A stretch of DNA of 34,548 nt from JBEIDK01 sp040383485 (GTDB lineage Bacteria > Bacteroidota > Bacteroidia > UBA4408), in contig JBEIDK010000023.1 of the NCBI GenBank assembly GCA_040383485.1, forward strand, positions 1-34,548, in the 5' to 3' direction. The notes below the pieces were generated by a model that ran no database searches, had not been told where the DNA came from, and was given only the letters and a program-made list of their open reading frames with translations. Positions 1 to 7,042 of this stretch are shown here, in pieces; position 1 is the first letter of the stretch; every line of letters begins with the position of its first letter. The translations under genes and the position numbers were made by a program.

Positions 1-1389
1 CAGTACTTGATAATTAATTTTCTTGAAACACCTGTATTGGCATTTATACTTGCGTTTCTTGTAAAATTCTATAATACTGACATTTCAAATAAAGTAGGAT
101 ATAAATATTTCGAAAACGAAAATTTATCTGCTTATATTTTGATGGGTGTTGTTATTGCCCTATTCGTTGGGTTAACTGTTAGTGCCGAAGAAATTATAAA
201 AGACCGTAGGATTCAAAAGCGCGAATCTTTTTTGAATTTGAGTAAAGGAAGTTACATCAGCAGTAAGATTACCATTATGTTTACTTTAAGTGCCATACAA
301 ACAGCCACATTTGTTGTTATTAGTAATACCATGTTGGGCATTCAAGGCATGTATCTCGATTATTGGATGGTGCTTTTTACCACCTCTTGTTTTGCCAATA
401 TGCTTGGTTTAAATATTTCGGCAAGTTTTAATTCAGCAATTACCATCTATATTTTAATTCCATTTCTAATTATTCCACAACTTATTTTAAGTGGTGTAAT
501 TGTTAAGTTCGAGAAATTAAATCCTGTTATATCTTCTGAAACCAGTGTTCCTATGGCAGGAGAGGTGATGGCTTCAAGATGGGCATTTGAAGCATTAGCA
601 GTAAATCAATATAAAAACAATGCGTATCAAAAGCCATTGTATAAACTAGAAAAAACAAAGTCGGTAGCAGATTATTTAAAAAATTTATGGCTGCCTATTT
701 TAAGGGCAAAACTAGATGCTTGTATCAATAATTATCCTTATCAATACCCTCTACAAAAAAAGGAGTTTGAGTATAATTTAAAACTTCTAAAATCGGAAAT
801 AGAATTTAGAAATAAAAAGTCAGCCGTTAAATTTAATGAGGTTGAGAGTATTACCGAAGCAAATTTTAATGCAGAGTTAATTAAAAAGTTGAAAAACTAT
901 TTTGATGAGTTTGGTGGTTTTCAAATGCGTAAGTACAATAACGCTGTAAAAGAAGAAGAAGCCATCATTAATAAACTTACATTCACTGATTCTCAGCGCG
1001 AAGCCTATGCTAAACTAAAGGAGCAATCAGATAACGAAAACTTAAATCAATTGGTTAGAAACAGTAATGATTTTACAAAAGTTATTGAGTCGGAAGGTAA
1101 AATAATTCAGAGGGTTGACCCTATATATAATGACCCAGACCGTGAAAGATTTTTACGTTCGCATTTCTTTGCTCCCCGTAAGGTTATTTTTGGACGTTAC
1201 TTTGATACCTATTGGGTGAATATCTGTGTAATTTGGATAATGAGTATCATACTAATTTTTACTCTCTATTTTAATACATTAAAGAAATTGCTAGATAGTT
1301 TCGAAGCTATTAGTGACCGCATCAAACATTTAAGAAAAAAAGGAGCTGAAAAAATAAAGAAGACTGCTAAGGTTGAACCTGTTTCATAA
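1..1389 (+). CDS. ABC transporter, ABCG-like permease half (5' end outside window)
   Basis: The reading frame is open from the first base (it begins Q-Y-L-I-I-N), so the true start and any ATP-binding domain lie upstream of the window. The visible 462 residues hold about five hydrophobic segments in the first 180 residues, a soluble charged region (about 200-400), and one more membrane helix near residue 415. The phrase VPMAGEVMASRWAFEAL after the membrane bundle resembles the motif that follows the permease core of bacterial ABCG/White-type (ABC-2) exporters. The tail is very lysine-rich. In such Bacteroidota proteins the ATPase, sometimes with an FHA domain, precedes the permease on one chain; that part is inferred here. 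The substrate is unknown. Confidence 0.7.
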   Translation, partial: QYLIINFLETPVLAFILAFLVKFYNTDISNKVGYKYFENENLSAYILMGVVIALFVGLTVSAEEIIKDRRIQKRESFLNLSKGSYISSKITIMFTLSAIQTATFVVISNTMLGIQGMYLDYWMVLFTTSCFANMLGLNISASFNSAITIYILIPFLIIPQLILSGVIVKFEKLNPVISSETSVPMAGEVMASRWAFEALAVNQYKNNAYQKPLYKLEKTKSVADYLKNLWLPILRAKLDACINNYPYQYPLQKKEFEYNLKLLKSEIEFRNKKSAVKFNEVESITEANFNAELIKKLKNYFDEFGGFQMRKYNNAVKEEEAIINKLTFTDSQREAYAKLKEQSDNENLNQLVRNSNDFTKVIESEGKIIQRVDPIYNDPDRERFLRSHFFAPRKVIFGRYFDTYWVNICVIWIMSIILIFTLYFNTLKKLLDSFEAISDRIKHLRKKGAEKIKKTAKVEPVS

Positions 1390-1429
1390 GCTTACCAGTA
1401 GATTGATACAAATAATAAGAGAGTTGCAC

Positions 1430-1484
1430 TAGCCCGCAACCCCACAAGCGCATTGCTTGTGGCTTAGTTACATAATATGGATAA
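1430..1484. repeat. Hairpin repeat family A, copy 1
   Basis: This 55-bp element starts TAGCCC, carries the CCACAAGC/GCTTGTGG stem, and ends with a TAGTTACA..AAT..GGATAA tail. A diverged copy lies at 3715-3769 with the same start and tail, so it is a dispersed intergenic palindrome of the REP type. It follows the ABC gene but lacks the T-run of a factor-independent terminator. Confidence 0.5.
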
Positions 1485-1667
1485 ATTAATAAGTTTGTCT
1501 AAAAACCAGAAATAAGAAATTCCATAATTGAAAAGAAATGTACTTTTTTGAATTATATTAGTACGCTATTTCGTTCTGATATCATATGATTAATAAAAGT
1601 AAAAAGAGCATGAAAGATTATCATTACATTTATGCTATAGCCACAAGCGGGAAGCTTGCGGTAGCTA

Positions 1668-1784
1668 GTGATTGAACAATTCAAAAACAAAAACGATATT
1701 CATCTAGATACTGCATCAACCAAACGAATTAACTTCATGATTGTAAAAGAATACATGAATGAATATAACGGACTGACAACCTAA
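1668..1784 (+). pseudogene. Short coding remnant before the Bro-N gene
   Basis: An in-frame stretch of 38 codons (from GTG at 1668, stop 1782-1784) reads as ordinary soluble protein, for example TASTKRINFMIVKEYMNE. It has no good start of its own, and a hairpin repeat abuts its upstream edge. I read it as the C-terminal end of a gene whose front was lost. The family is not recognised, and chance coding is possible. Confidence 0.3.
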
Positions 1785-1802
1785 TTTTTAAATATAAAAA
1801 AA

Positions 1803-2657
1803 ATGAAAAACGACATTAAAATTTTTGAAGAAAAAAAAGTAAGAACTCTTTGGAATGAAGAGCAAGAAAAATGGTATTTATCCATTGTAGATGTGATAGC
1901 AGTTTTAACGGAAAGCATTGACCCAAATGCTTATTGGCGAAAGTTGAAACAGCGTTTAAAGGAAGAGGGAAATGAAACCGTGACGAATTGTCACGGGTTG
2001 AAAATGCAAGCTGCTGATGGTAAAATGCGAATGACGGATGTTGCCGATACGGAACAACTTTTTAGATTGATACAATCTATTCCATCGCCTAAAGCAGAAC
2101 CATTTAAACTCTGGTTAGCAAAGGTTGCTGCCGAACGTTTGGATGAAATGCAAGACCCTGAATTGAGCATTGACCGTGCATTAGAGCAATACATGCTTTT
2201 GGGTTATTCGGAAAGCTGGATAAACCAACGACTAAAAAGTATAGAAGTAAGAAAAGAACTTACCGATGAATGGAAAAAGCGAGGATTGAAAGAAGGTGTG
2301 CAGTTTGCAACCCTAACCGATATTATTACAAAAACTTGGGCAGGCAAAACTACGAAAGAATATAAAGTGTTGAAAGGTTTGAAAAAAGAAAACCTGCGCG
2401 ATAACATGACCAATACCGAACTGATTTTAAATATGCTTGCCGAGGCATCAACCAAAGATATTTCTCAGGCAACAAAACCGATAGATTTTAAGGCCAGCAA
2501 AAAAGTAGCTCAACAAGGTGGCAACGTTGCAAAGGTTGCATTGAAAGAATTGGAATCTAAAACAGGCAAAAAAGTAGTGAGCAATACAAATGCAAAACAT
2601 TTATTGAATCCATCTGCTATTAATAATTCAATTAAAAATTCATCTTCTAAAAAGTAA
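1803..2657 (+). CDS. Bro-N domain protein, DinD/antirepressor-like
   Basis: This 284-residue soluble protein opens with a Bro-N-type domain (residues about 5-110): KVRTLWNEEQEKWYLSIVDV, a conserved YWRKLKQRLKEEG segment, then a MTDVADTEQLFRLIQSIP helix and FKLWLAKVAAERL. This order is typical of the prophage antirepressor and DNA-damage-inducible DinD families, whose Bro-N domain binds DNA. The C-terminal half is helical and charged, and ends in a lysine/serine-rich tail. The ATG at 1803 follows an A-rich leader. It stands alone between repeat elements with no phage genes nearby, so it is probably a transferred orphan regulator. Its target is unknown. Confidence 0.72.
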   Translation: MKNDIKIFEEKKVRTLWNEEQEKWYLSIVDVIAVLTESIDPNAYWRKLKQRLKEEGNETVTNCHGLKMQAADGKMRMTDVADTEQLFRLIQSIPSPKAEPFKLWLAKVAAERLDEMQDPELSIDRALEQYMLLGYSESWINQRLKSIEVRKELTDEWKKRGLKEGVQFATLTDIITKTWAGKTTKEYKVLKGLKKENLRDNMTNTELILNMLAEASTKDISQATKPIDFKASKKVAQQGGNVAKVALKELESKTGKKVVSNTNAKHLLNPSAINNSIKNSSSKK

Positions 2658-2681
2658 CAAACGAGACAAAAAGTGTCAGTG

Positions 2682-2751
2682 GTTGGCGTAGGCGCCAACT
2701 ACCAATTTTAAGAATTTAAAAATAATAAAGGTTGGCGGGGACGCCAACCTT
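2682..2751. repeat. Hairpin repeat family B, two tandem copies
   Basis: Copy one (2682-2699) is GTTGGCG, 4-nt loop, CGCCAAC. Copy two (2728-2751) is a perfect 10-bp stem AAGGTTGGCG, loop GGGA, CGCCAACCTT. Between them lies an AT-rich linker containing ACTACCAATTTTAAG. A third, imperfect copy with nearly the same ACTACCAATT..TA flank lies at 3778-3816, beyond the next gene. There is no T-run, so these look like dispersed palindromes rather than classical terminators. Confidence 0.6.
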
Positions 2752-2830
2752 GGGCAAAATCATAGTTCTGATGATTGCACCCGGGATGAAGGGGACACTA
2801 AATTTGAACAACAAAAACATAATTTCGAGA

Positions 2831-3643
2831 ATGGAAAACAATGACGACTTTGAAGACTTGAGTGACGAAGAAAAACTTCACGCTGAAAATGAATTGCTAA
2901 AACTAAAGCTGCAAGCAGAGTTTGGCATGAATAGTCTGGAAACAAATTTGAACAGCCAAACTGAAAACCAATGGCTCAACAACATTTACAGTTTCGAACA
3001 ACAATTTGCCGAAAGAAAACAATGCAAATTGTATGATTTTATAAACCGCCCAGCATATATTAAATCAGATGTGCTAAGTGATAAACAAATAACTTTTGAA
3101 CTAAAAAAAGTAGTAGAAATTCTGCAACTACACAATATTTTTCTGGATACTATTTGCGATTATGATGATATTGTAATTTATCAATTCATTACAGAAGAAT
3201 TATTTGAAGAAGAAATTGACGACATTCGCATTGATGGCATGATGCACCATTTTATATACGAAGAATTTCATCCTAACCACGAGTACGACTTACGAAAAAA
3301 TGCAACTGAATTTATTAAGTTATTGCTACCAAAAAAATGGGATAGTTTTATGAATAATATTCTCTTAGCATCAGCCATTATATATAACAATACCGAACAT
3401 TCTCAAAAATCATTTGCCAGCATCATTGAGGCGTTTCAAACTGAACATCCAAAAATTGAATTACTTAGTTGGCAAGTTTCATCAGTAAATTTTAATTTAG
3501 AAATCAATTTCGCATCTGTAATTGGTTTTGTGTCATATACTTCAAACAACACTAAATTTGAGGGAACAGCATTACTAGAGTTTATATTGAGTTATGATAT
3601 TTGGAGCATTAGTAAGGTTATAGTGCCAGGTTTTGGAAATTAG
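2831..3643 (+). CDS. Hypothetical acidic protein flanked by hairpin repeats
   Basis: I do not recognise the family. I chose the ATG at 2831 (270 residues, starting MENNDDFEDLSDEEK) because the frame upstream of it runs through a hairpin repeat and reads as non-natural protein. The first 60 residues are very acidic and helical (DEEKLHAENELLKLKLQ). The middle is rich in I, D and E (LFEEEIDDIRIDGMMHHFIYEEF). The last 60 residues alternate hydrophobic strands (NFNLEINFASVIGFVSYTS) and end VIVPGFGN, which could be an NTF2-like beta-sheet fold, but this is only an impression. It has no signal peptide or membrane helix. The same hairpin repeat on both sides suggests it arrived as a unit. Confidence 0.55.
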   Translation: MENNDDFEDLSDEEKLHAENELLKLKLQAEFGMNSLETNLNSQTENQWLNNIYSFEQQFAERKQCKLYDFINRPAYIKSDVLSDKQITFELKKVVEILQLHNIFLDTICDYDDIVIYQFITEELFEEEIDDIRIDGMMHHFIYEEFHPNHEYDLRKNATEFIKLLLPKKWDSFMNNILLASAIIYNNTEHSQKSFASIIEAFQTEHPKIELLSWQVSSVNFNLEINFASVIGFVSYTSNNTKFEGTALLEFILSYDIWSISKVIVPGFGN

Positions 3644-3714
3644 AGGTTCAAATTTTCAGTAGGCTAAAAATAGGTGAGGATGAATAAAAATAAATTAACA
3701 TACTATGCTGTCTT

Positions 3715-3816
3715 TAGCCCCCGCTCCCGCAAGAGTCTCGCTAGTGGCATAGTTACAGAATTAGGATAAACTTATCCAAGGTTCGCGTCCCCGCCAACTA
3801 CCAATTGTTAGGATTA
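3715..3816. repeat. Hairpin repeat family A copy 2 joined to family B copy 3
   Basis: 3715-3769 matches the element at 1430-1484 (TAGCCC start, GTGGC.TAGTTACA tail, GGATAA end). It is followed at once by AAGGTT(C)GCG / CGCCAAC and ACTACCAATTGTTAGGATT, which match the family B element at 2682-2751. The two families are therefore found side by side here. Confidence 0.5.
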
Positions 3817-3962
3817 AAAAATTATACCTCGAAGTAGCATAAATACCAAAAAGTAAAATGATAAAATTTATAAATTCAAATCCAAGCGATTCTGGAAAAT
3901 GCTTGGCGGTGCTTTGTCAAGAAGACTAAACTCAATTGTAAATTCAAAATTTGTAGAAAATA

Positions 3963-4000
3963 AAAATGGGTTTCAAACATATATGTTTGAAACCCATTTT
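3963..4000. repeat. 38-bp perfect palindrome
   Basis: Positions 3963-3981 (AAAATGGGTTTCAAACATA) are exactly reverse-complementary to 3982-4000, with no loop and no mismatch, centred between 3981 and 3982. It could extrude as a cruciform, fold as a hairpin in RNA from either strand, or bind a dimeric protein. It lies downstream of the minus-strand genes and is followed at 4009-4027 by a second inverted repeat. Confidence 0.85.
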
Positions 4001-4008
4001 CTACTTTA

Positions 4009-4027
4009 GTGGTCCATTTCTGACCAC
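4009..4027. repeat. Short inverted repeat
   Basis: GTGGTC at 4009-4014 and GACCAC at 4022-4027 form a 6-bp stem with a 7-nt loop, 8 bp from the 38-bp palindrome. The function is unknown; it may belong to the same structural element. Confidence 0.5.
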
Positions 4028-4058
4028 ATACCAATATGGTTTGAACTAGAAGTGAAAT

Positions 4059-4092
4059 AAAAAAAGCCAGTAATTTCTTACTGACTTTTTTG
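4059..4092 (-). terminator. Factor-independent terminator of the 30-codon gene
   Basis: Read on the minus strand, AGTCAGTAA pairs with TTACTGGCT around a GAAA tetraloop (one T-G wobble) and is followed by a run of T. It starts about 10 bp after the stop codon of the small gene at 4102-4194, which supports that gene being expressed. T-runs on both sides mean it could also work in the other direction. Confidence 0.8.
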
Positions 4093-4101
4093 GGTTTCAT
4101 T

Positions 4102-4194
4102 TTATTTTTTTGGTGGATTGTTTCCTCTAGTCCCACCTGAAGGTTTGCCAGTTGTGCTTGGAGCATTTACTGGTCTTGTTGAGCCTTTTGCCAT
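4102..4194 (-). CDS. 30-residue Pro/Gly-rich small protein
   Basis: A short frame (ATG at 4192-4194, TAA at 4102-4104) encodes 30 residues. It starts MAKGSTRPVNAP, has the low-complexity core TGKPSGGTRG and ends NNPPKK. It is basic, with no hydrophobic segment, so it is neither a membrane peptide nor a leader for export. Three things argue that it is real: it is followed directly by a strong terminator hairpin; its composition is unlike random translation of this AT-rich genome, which would give K, I, N, F and L; and the longer overlapping frame on the same strand ignores the terminator. I cannot assign a function. Confidence 0.6.
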   Translation of the reverse strand: MAKGSTRPVNAPSTTGKPSGGTRGNNPPKK

Positions 4195-4256
4195 GATTTC
4201 ATGTATTAAAGGATTATATCCACAAGTTACAGCACGTGGAATTCTGCATTTTTTTT

Positions 4257-4685
4257 TCAAGGTTTATCGTAGAGTAATTTGTTAAGAGATTTATGATTAT
4301 CACCTTTCTCATTAAGCCAACAAGTGCAAAGCAAAAACACTTGGTTAGGGTAAATTGCTATTGACATAGATATGTCATGCGTTTCATTGTAAGGAGTCTT
4401 GCATACAAATTTTTTCAGTGCATTGTTTTCAATAATAACTTCAAATATTTCAGCATAGGCAAGATTGAGATAACTACTCACTTTTAGCGATTCTTTTGAG
4501 TACTTATCATCTTTTATAGCCTCTTTGGCATGATTAGAAAACCTAAAATTTATAATACCTTTAGGTAATTGTAACTCTGATGGAAAACCAATTGTTCTGT
4601 GGTATCTTTTTATACCGATTCCATTCTTAAGCGCACGCAATTCTTCAAATGAAGAATACGTCAATTTAAATTGTTGACTTTTCAT
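4257..4685 (-). CDS. Hypothetical 142-residue protein, possibly toxin- or phage-like
   Basis: The ATG at 4683-4685 opens a soluble, basic protein. The middle carries FRFSNHAKEAIKDDKY, and the C-terminal part has alternating strands ending LCTCWLNEKGDNHKSL. A pattern of SNHA followed later by a hydrophobic strand, W-L-N and D-N-H-x-(S/T)-L reminds me of small phage or RelE/ParE-like proteins of unknown role, but I cannot place it in a family. It has no antitoxin partner: the next small gene downstream is the 30-codon frame, and upstream is a 256-bp gap before the RM island. Confidence 0.55.
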   Translation of the reverse strand: MKSQQFKLTYSSFEELRALKNGIGIKRYHRTIGFPSELQLPKGIINFRFSNHAKEAIKDDKYSKESLKVSSYLNLAYAEIFEVIIENNALKKFVCKTPYNETHDISMSIAIYPNQVFLLCTCWLNEKGDNHKSLNKLLYDKP

Positions 4686-4941
4686 TTTTTTATTAATTTA
4701 TTTTTAGAAGAAGCACTTTAATAATAATATTAAAGCCTTAGAACAGAATAGGATAACGCCTACTGTTTAGGAATCAAATGCATTGAACACATTTGTATAG
4801 AGATTAGAAGCTCTAGAGATTAAACTAATTACCAATAACAGGAAATCTTTAGTTTATAGGATGTTTTATCTTGATTGATTTGGTATTATTTTTTTTGTTT
4901 CATGCAATTACATTTAATAATTATAAGACAAATATAATTAT

Positions 4942-5583
4942 TTATTTCCTTGAAAATACTTCGCGGACACTTTCTATCTTTTTTTCCAAAATAGTCTTAT
5001 TATTTTTTACTTTTTTCATTTTATCGAAATTCTTTCTATACTTTCTTGCCTGTAGTGACTCTGCAATTTTAATTCGTTTAATTTGTTTGGGTAGTTCTAT
5101 TTTATTGTTGGAAACAACTGAATTGTGCTTATTAAAATCATAATATGCAATATTTACAACCGCATCTTGTGCTACTCTTGTTAAATGCCAATTTAGCTTA
5201 TCAAAATATTTTGCCAATGTTTCAAAACAGCTTTTATTAGTAAGCATGTATTTCTTGACAATTGTTAATGAATTTTCAGGTTCTACAAAATAGATGTATT
5301 TTTTTCTATTTAATTCCGAAGTTACAATAGCAATGATATAACGAGGACTCAATGAAATTGTTTCGTTTTCACCGAATGAGTTTATTACTTTAATTGGTTG
5401 AGCATGTAAATGCTGATATTCATTTATTTCTTCTTGATAATATTCCGTTATTTCAAGAATACTCAAATCAAAAGTTCTTTCTAATTCTTCTAATTCTGCA
5501 ATTCGTATTTGTTGAATTTCAATTGTTTTGAGAGCTTTTTTTAACTCACTTTGTAATTTTCTTATTCCATTTGCATTTTCCAT
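4942..5583 (-). CDS. Coiled-coil protein with LytTR-like DNA-binding domain
   Basis: Residues 1-40 form a coiled coil (LQSELKKALKTIEIQQIRIAE). Residues about 65-180 follow the order of a LytTR domain: a strand with an aromatic-rich edge (KKYIYFVEPENSLTIVKKY), a helix with L-A-K-Y-F-D-K-L, then W-H-L-T-R-V-A-Q-D-A-V-V-N-I corresponding to the F-x-R-(I/V)-H-(R/K)-S-x-(I/V)-V-N signature, and a final strand/basic helix. The central H is replaced by A and the C-terminus adds a lysine-rich tail. LytTR domains bind DNA. There is no receiver domain. The ATG abuts the stop of the upstream nuclease-like gene, so the two are co-translated, and this is the last gene of the RM island. Promoter control of the island is a natural guess. 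Confidence 0.55.
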   Translation of the reverse strand: MENANGIRKLQSELKKALKTIEIQQIRIAELEELERTFDLSILEITEYYQEEINEYQHLHAQPIKVINSFGENETISLSPRYIIAIVTSELNRKKYIYFVEPENSLTIVKKYMLTNKSCFETLAKYFDKLNWHLTRVAQDAVVNIAYYDFNKHNSVVSNNKIELPKQIKRIKIAESLQARKYRKNFDKMKKVKNNKTILEKKIESVREVFSRK

Positions 5584-6213
5584 TTACACATTCTCGAAAA
5601 ACTTAATTGCAAATTCACAAAAGGCAACTATAATTTCTTTATCCAAATCAAATTCCTTTCTATTGCCTAAATAGTTGCGCGATTCAGGTGAAATTTCTTT
5701 ACCTTCTTGTAATTCGGAGTAGGTTATACATTTAATATGTTTCTTAGAAACGATTATAAAATATGCGTTTTCCCAAGCATAGTCTTTTGGCAAATCTTTT
5801 AATGTGAATTTTTCTGATGCCCTAAATTTTACCTCAACAAAATATACTTCCGCATTTTTCGGATTCTGAATTACAAAATCGGGCATGCGTTTAATTTCTT
5901 CTGCTACTTCAGATTTTACGCCTTTTAATAAATCCATTATGCCAGGGATAGTGTTTTCCATACCATACCTAAACACATTGTATTTAAGCTGCAAAAACAG
6001 CTCTTGAATAAGCGTTTCGGCAATACGCCCTTTAATCATATTGTAGCGGTAGTTTTTATCTCTATCGCTTAAGCCAATGCTTGTAGCCTCATTATTTTGA
6101 GCAGTAACATTGTTTTCTTTCTTTTCTTCTTTGTTGTTTTTTTCGTGGTAGCATTTCAAGCACAAACCTTTTTCAAACTTTGTATATGAGCCACATTGAA
6201 TACATTCTGCCAT
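5584..6213 (-). CDS. Zinc-ribbon plus PD-(D/E)XK nuclease-like protein
   Basis: The N-terminus has a C4-x2-C7...C18-x2-C21 zinc ribbon, then a charged linker (KEEKKENN). The rest fits a restriction-endonuclease-like fold: KGRIAETLIQELF with E66, then RMPDFVIQ with D112, and VYFVEVKFRAS with E127-x-K129, that is E...PD...E-x-K. All catalytic positions are present. The substrate would be DNA by family logic. It lies immediately upstream of the LytTR-like gene with no gap and 169 bp downstream of the membrane nuclease-like gene. It may be a Holliday-junction or restriction-type accessory factor of the RM island; the exact role is unknown. Confidence 0.6.
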   Translation of the reverse strand: MAECIQCGSYTKFEKGLCLKCYHEKNNKEEKKENNVTAQNNEATSIGLSDRDKNYRYNMIKGRIAETLIQELFLQLKYNVFRYGMENTIPGIMDLLKGVKSEVAEEIKRMPDFVIQNPKNAEVYFVEVKFRASEKFTLKDLPKDYAWENAYFIIVSKKHIKCITYSELQEGKEISPESRNYLGNRKEFDLDKEIIVAFCEFAIKFFENV

Positions 6214-6382
6214 ATTTTACATTAATAAATTATTAAGCGCTACAAACATAAGGCTTAAATGGATTTTTTTATTGTTGGTTTAGAAAGTAACTTTTAGCAA
6301 AGCGAAGTTATGAAATTGAACTTAACAACATTTTACGAAGAACAAAGTGAACAAAGCATGTAATAAATTGTAATCAAAACTT

Positions 6383-7024
6383 TTACACCATGCTCTTGCT
6401 ATTATTATCAAAAAAAATTGAGTGGTTTTTCTTTTCGAATTTATCAAGGTATTTCTCATAGAGATGCGGATACATTTTAAGATTATCAATTTCTGTAACA
6501 AATAATCTTTCAGGTTTACTTGGCATGCCTCCTACACCAATGGCAACATATACTGGCATTGTATTCTTGTTCTTGTAATCTAGATAATTATTAATTTGAT
6601 AATCCTTGGCCCATTCTAACTGACCATTTATAAACGAAGCCCTCCATTTACATTCAATAGCAAACTTAAATTTTGTACCTGCATAATTGTTGTACATCAT
6701 TACTAAATCTGGCATATGATTACTTAATGCATACATTCCATTACTCGCCATTTTATCGCTACGCCAATCTAAAAGGCTGAAATATTCTTTGTTAAATAAT
6801 GAAATTACATAATCTTCAAATGCATCGCCTTTTGCTTTATTCTCATTAAAATTATGATTTGATTTCTTAGATGATGTGGTTAATTTTTTAAATGTTTCTG
6901 GTTTGTTATTCACAGATTTATAACCTTGCCTATACCAGTAAGGAAGCATCACATAGAAATAATAAATAATACCTATGCTAATTACTGATACTACTATGCC
7001 TATTAATAAATCTTCATCATTCAT
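6383..7024 (-). CDS. Membrane-anchored PD-(D/E)XK nuclease-like protein
   Basis: One N-terminal membrane helix (residues 6-27, LIGIVVSVISIGIIYYFYVM) is followed by a basic linker and a cytoplasmic domain with AKGDAFEDYVISLF (E70), HMPDLVMMYNN (D106) and FAIECKWRAS (E124-x-K126). This is the E...PD...E-x-K layout of restriction-endonuclease-like enzymes. It starts 18 bp after the hsdM stop, so it belongs to the RM operon. The core resembles the zinc-ribbon protein encoded next downstream, which suggests an old duplication or a paired function. A nuclease held at the membrane could act on incoming DNA; that is inference. Confidence 0.65.
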   Translation of the reverse strand: MNDEDLLIGIVVSVISIGIIYYFYVMLPYWYRQGYKSVNNKPETFKKLTTSSKKSNHNFNENKAKGDAFEDYVISLFNKEYFSLLDWRSDKMASNGMYALSNHMPDLVMMYNNYAGTKFKFAIECKWRASFINGQLEWAKDYQINNYLDYKNKNTMPVYVAIGVGGMPSKPERLFVTEIDNLKMYPHLYEKYLDKFEKKNHSIFFDNNSKSMV

Positions 7025-7042
7025 CGAATCATAAAATCTAAA

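Larger units (their letters stand above)
1390..1802. other. 413-bp gap with hairpin repeats and a coding remnant
   Basis: No intact gene is seen here. The stretch holds a perfect hairpin at 1442-1462 (CCACAAGC, 5-nt loop, GCTTGTGG), a second related imperfect hairpin near 1636-1665 (GCCACAAGC then GCTTGCGG), and a short open frame ending at 1784 just before the Bro-N gene. It reads as decayed accessory DNA. Confidence 0.6.
3644..4058. other. Gene-free repeat cluster
   Basis: I find no supportable gene in these 415 bp. They contain a family A repeat (3715-3769), a family B repeat (3778-3816), a 38-bp perfect palindrome (3963-4000) and a further hairpin (4009-4027), followed by the terminator of the small minus-strand gene. 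Confidence 0.6.

Noticed and set aside
2732..2830. Longer start of the hypothetical gene at 2732
   Set aside because: The extra 33 codons begin inside hairpin repeat family B.
3876..4166. Open frame of 96 codons on the minus strand
   Set aside because: It runs through the terminator and the 38-bp palindrome, overlaps the better-supported 30-codon gene in another frame, and has no natural protein composition.
4871..5143. Plus-strand open frame rich in F and L
   Set aside because: It is antisense to the LytTR-like gene and its hydrophobicity comes from reading A-rich coding DNA backwards.
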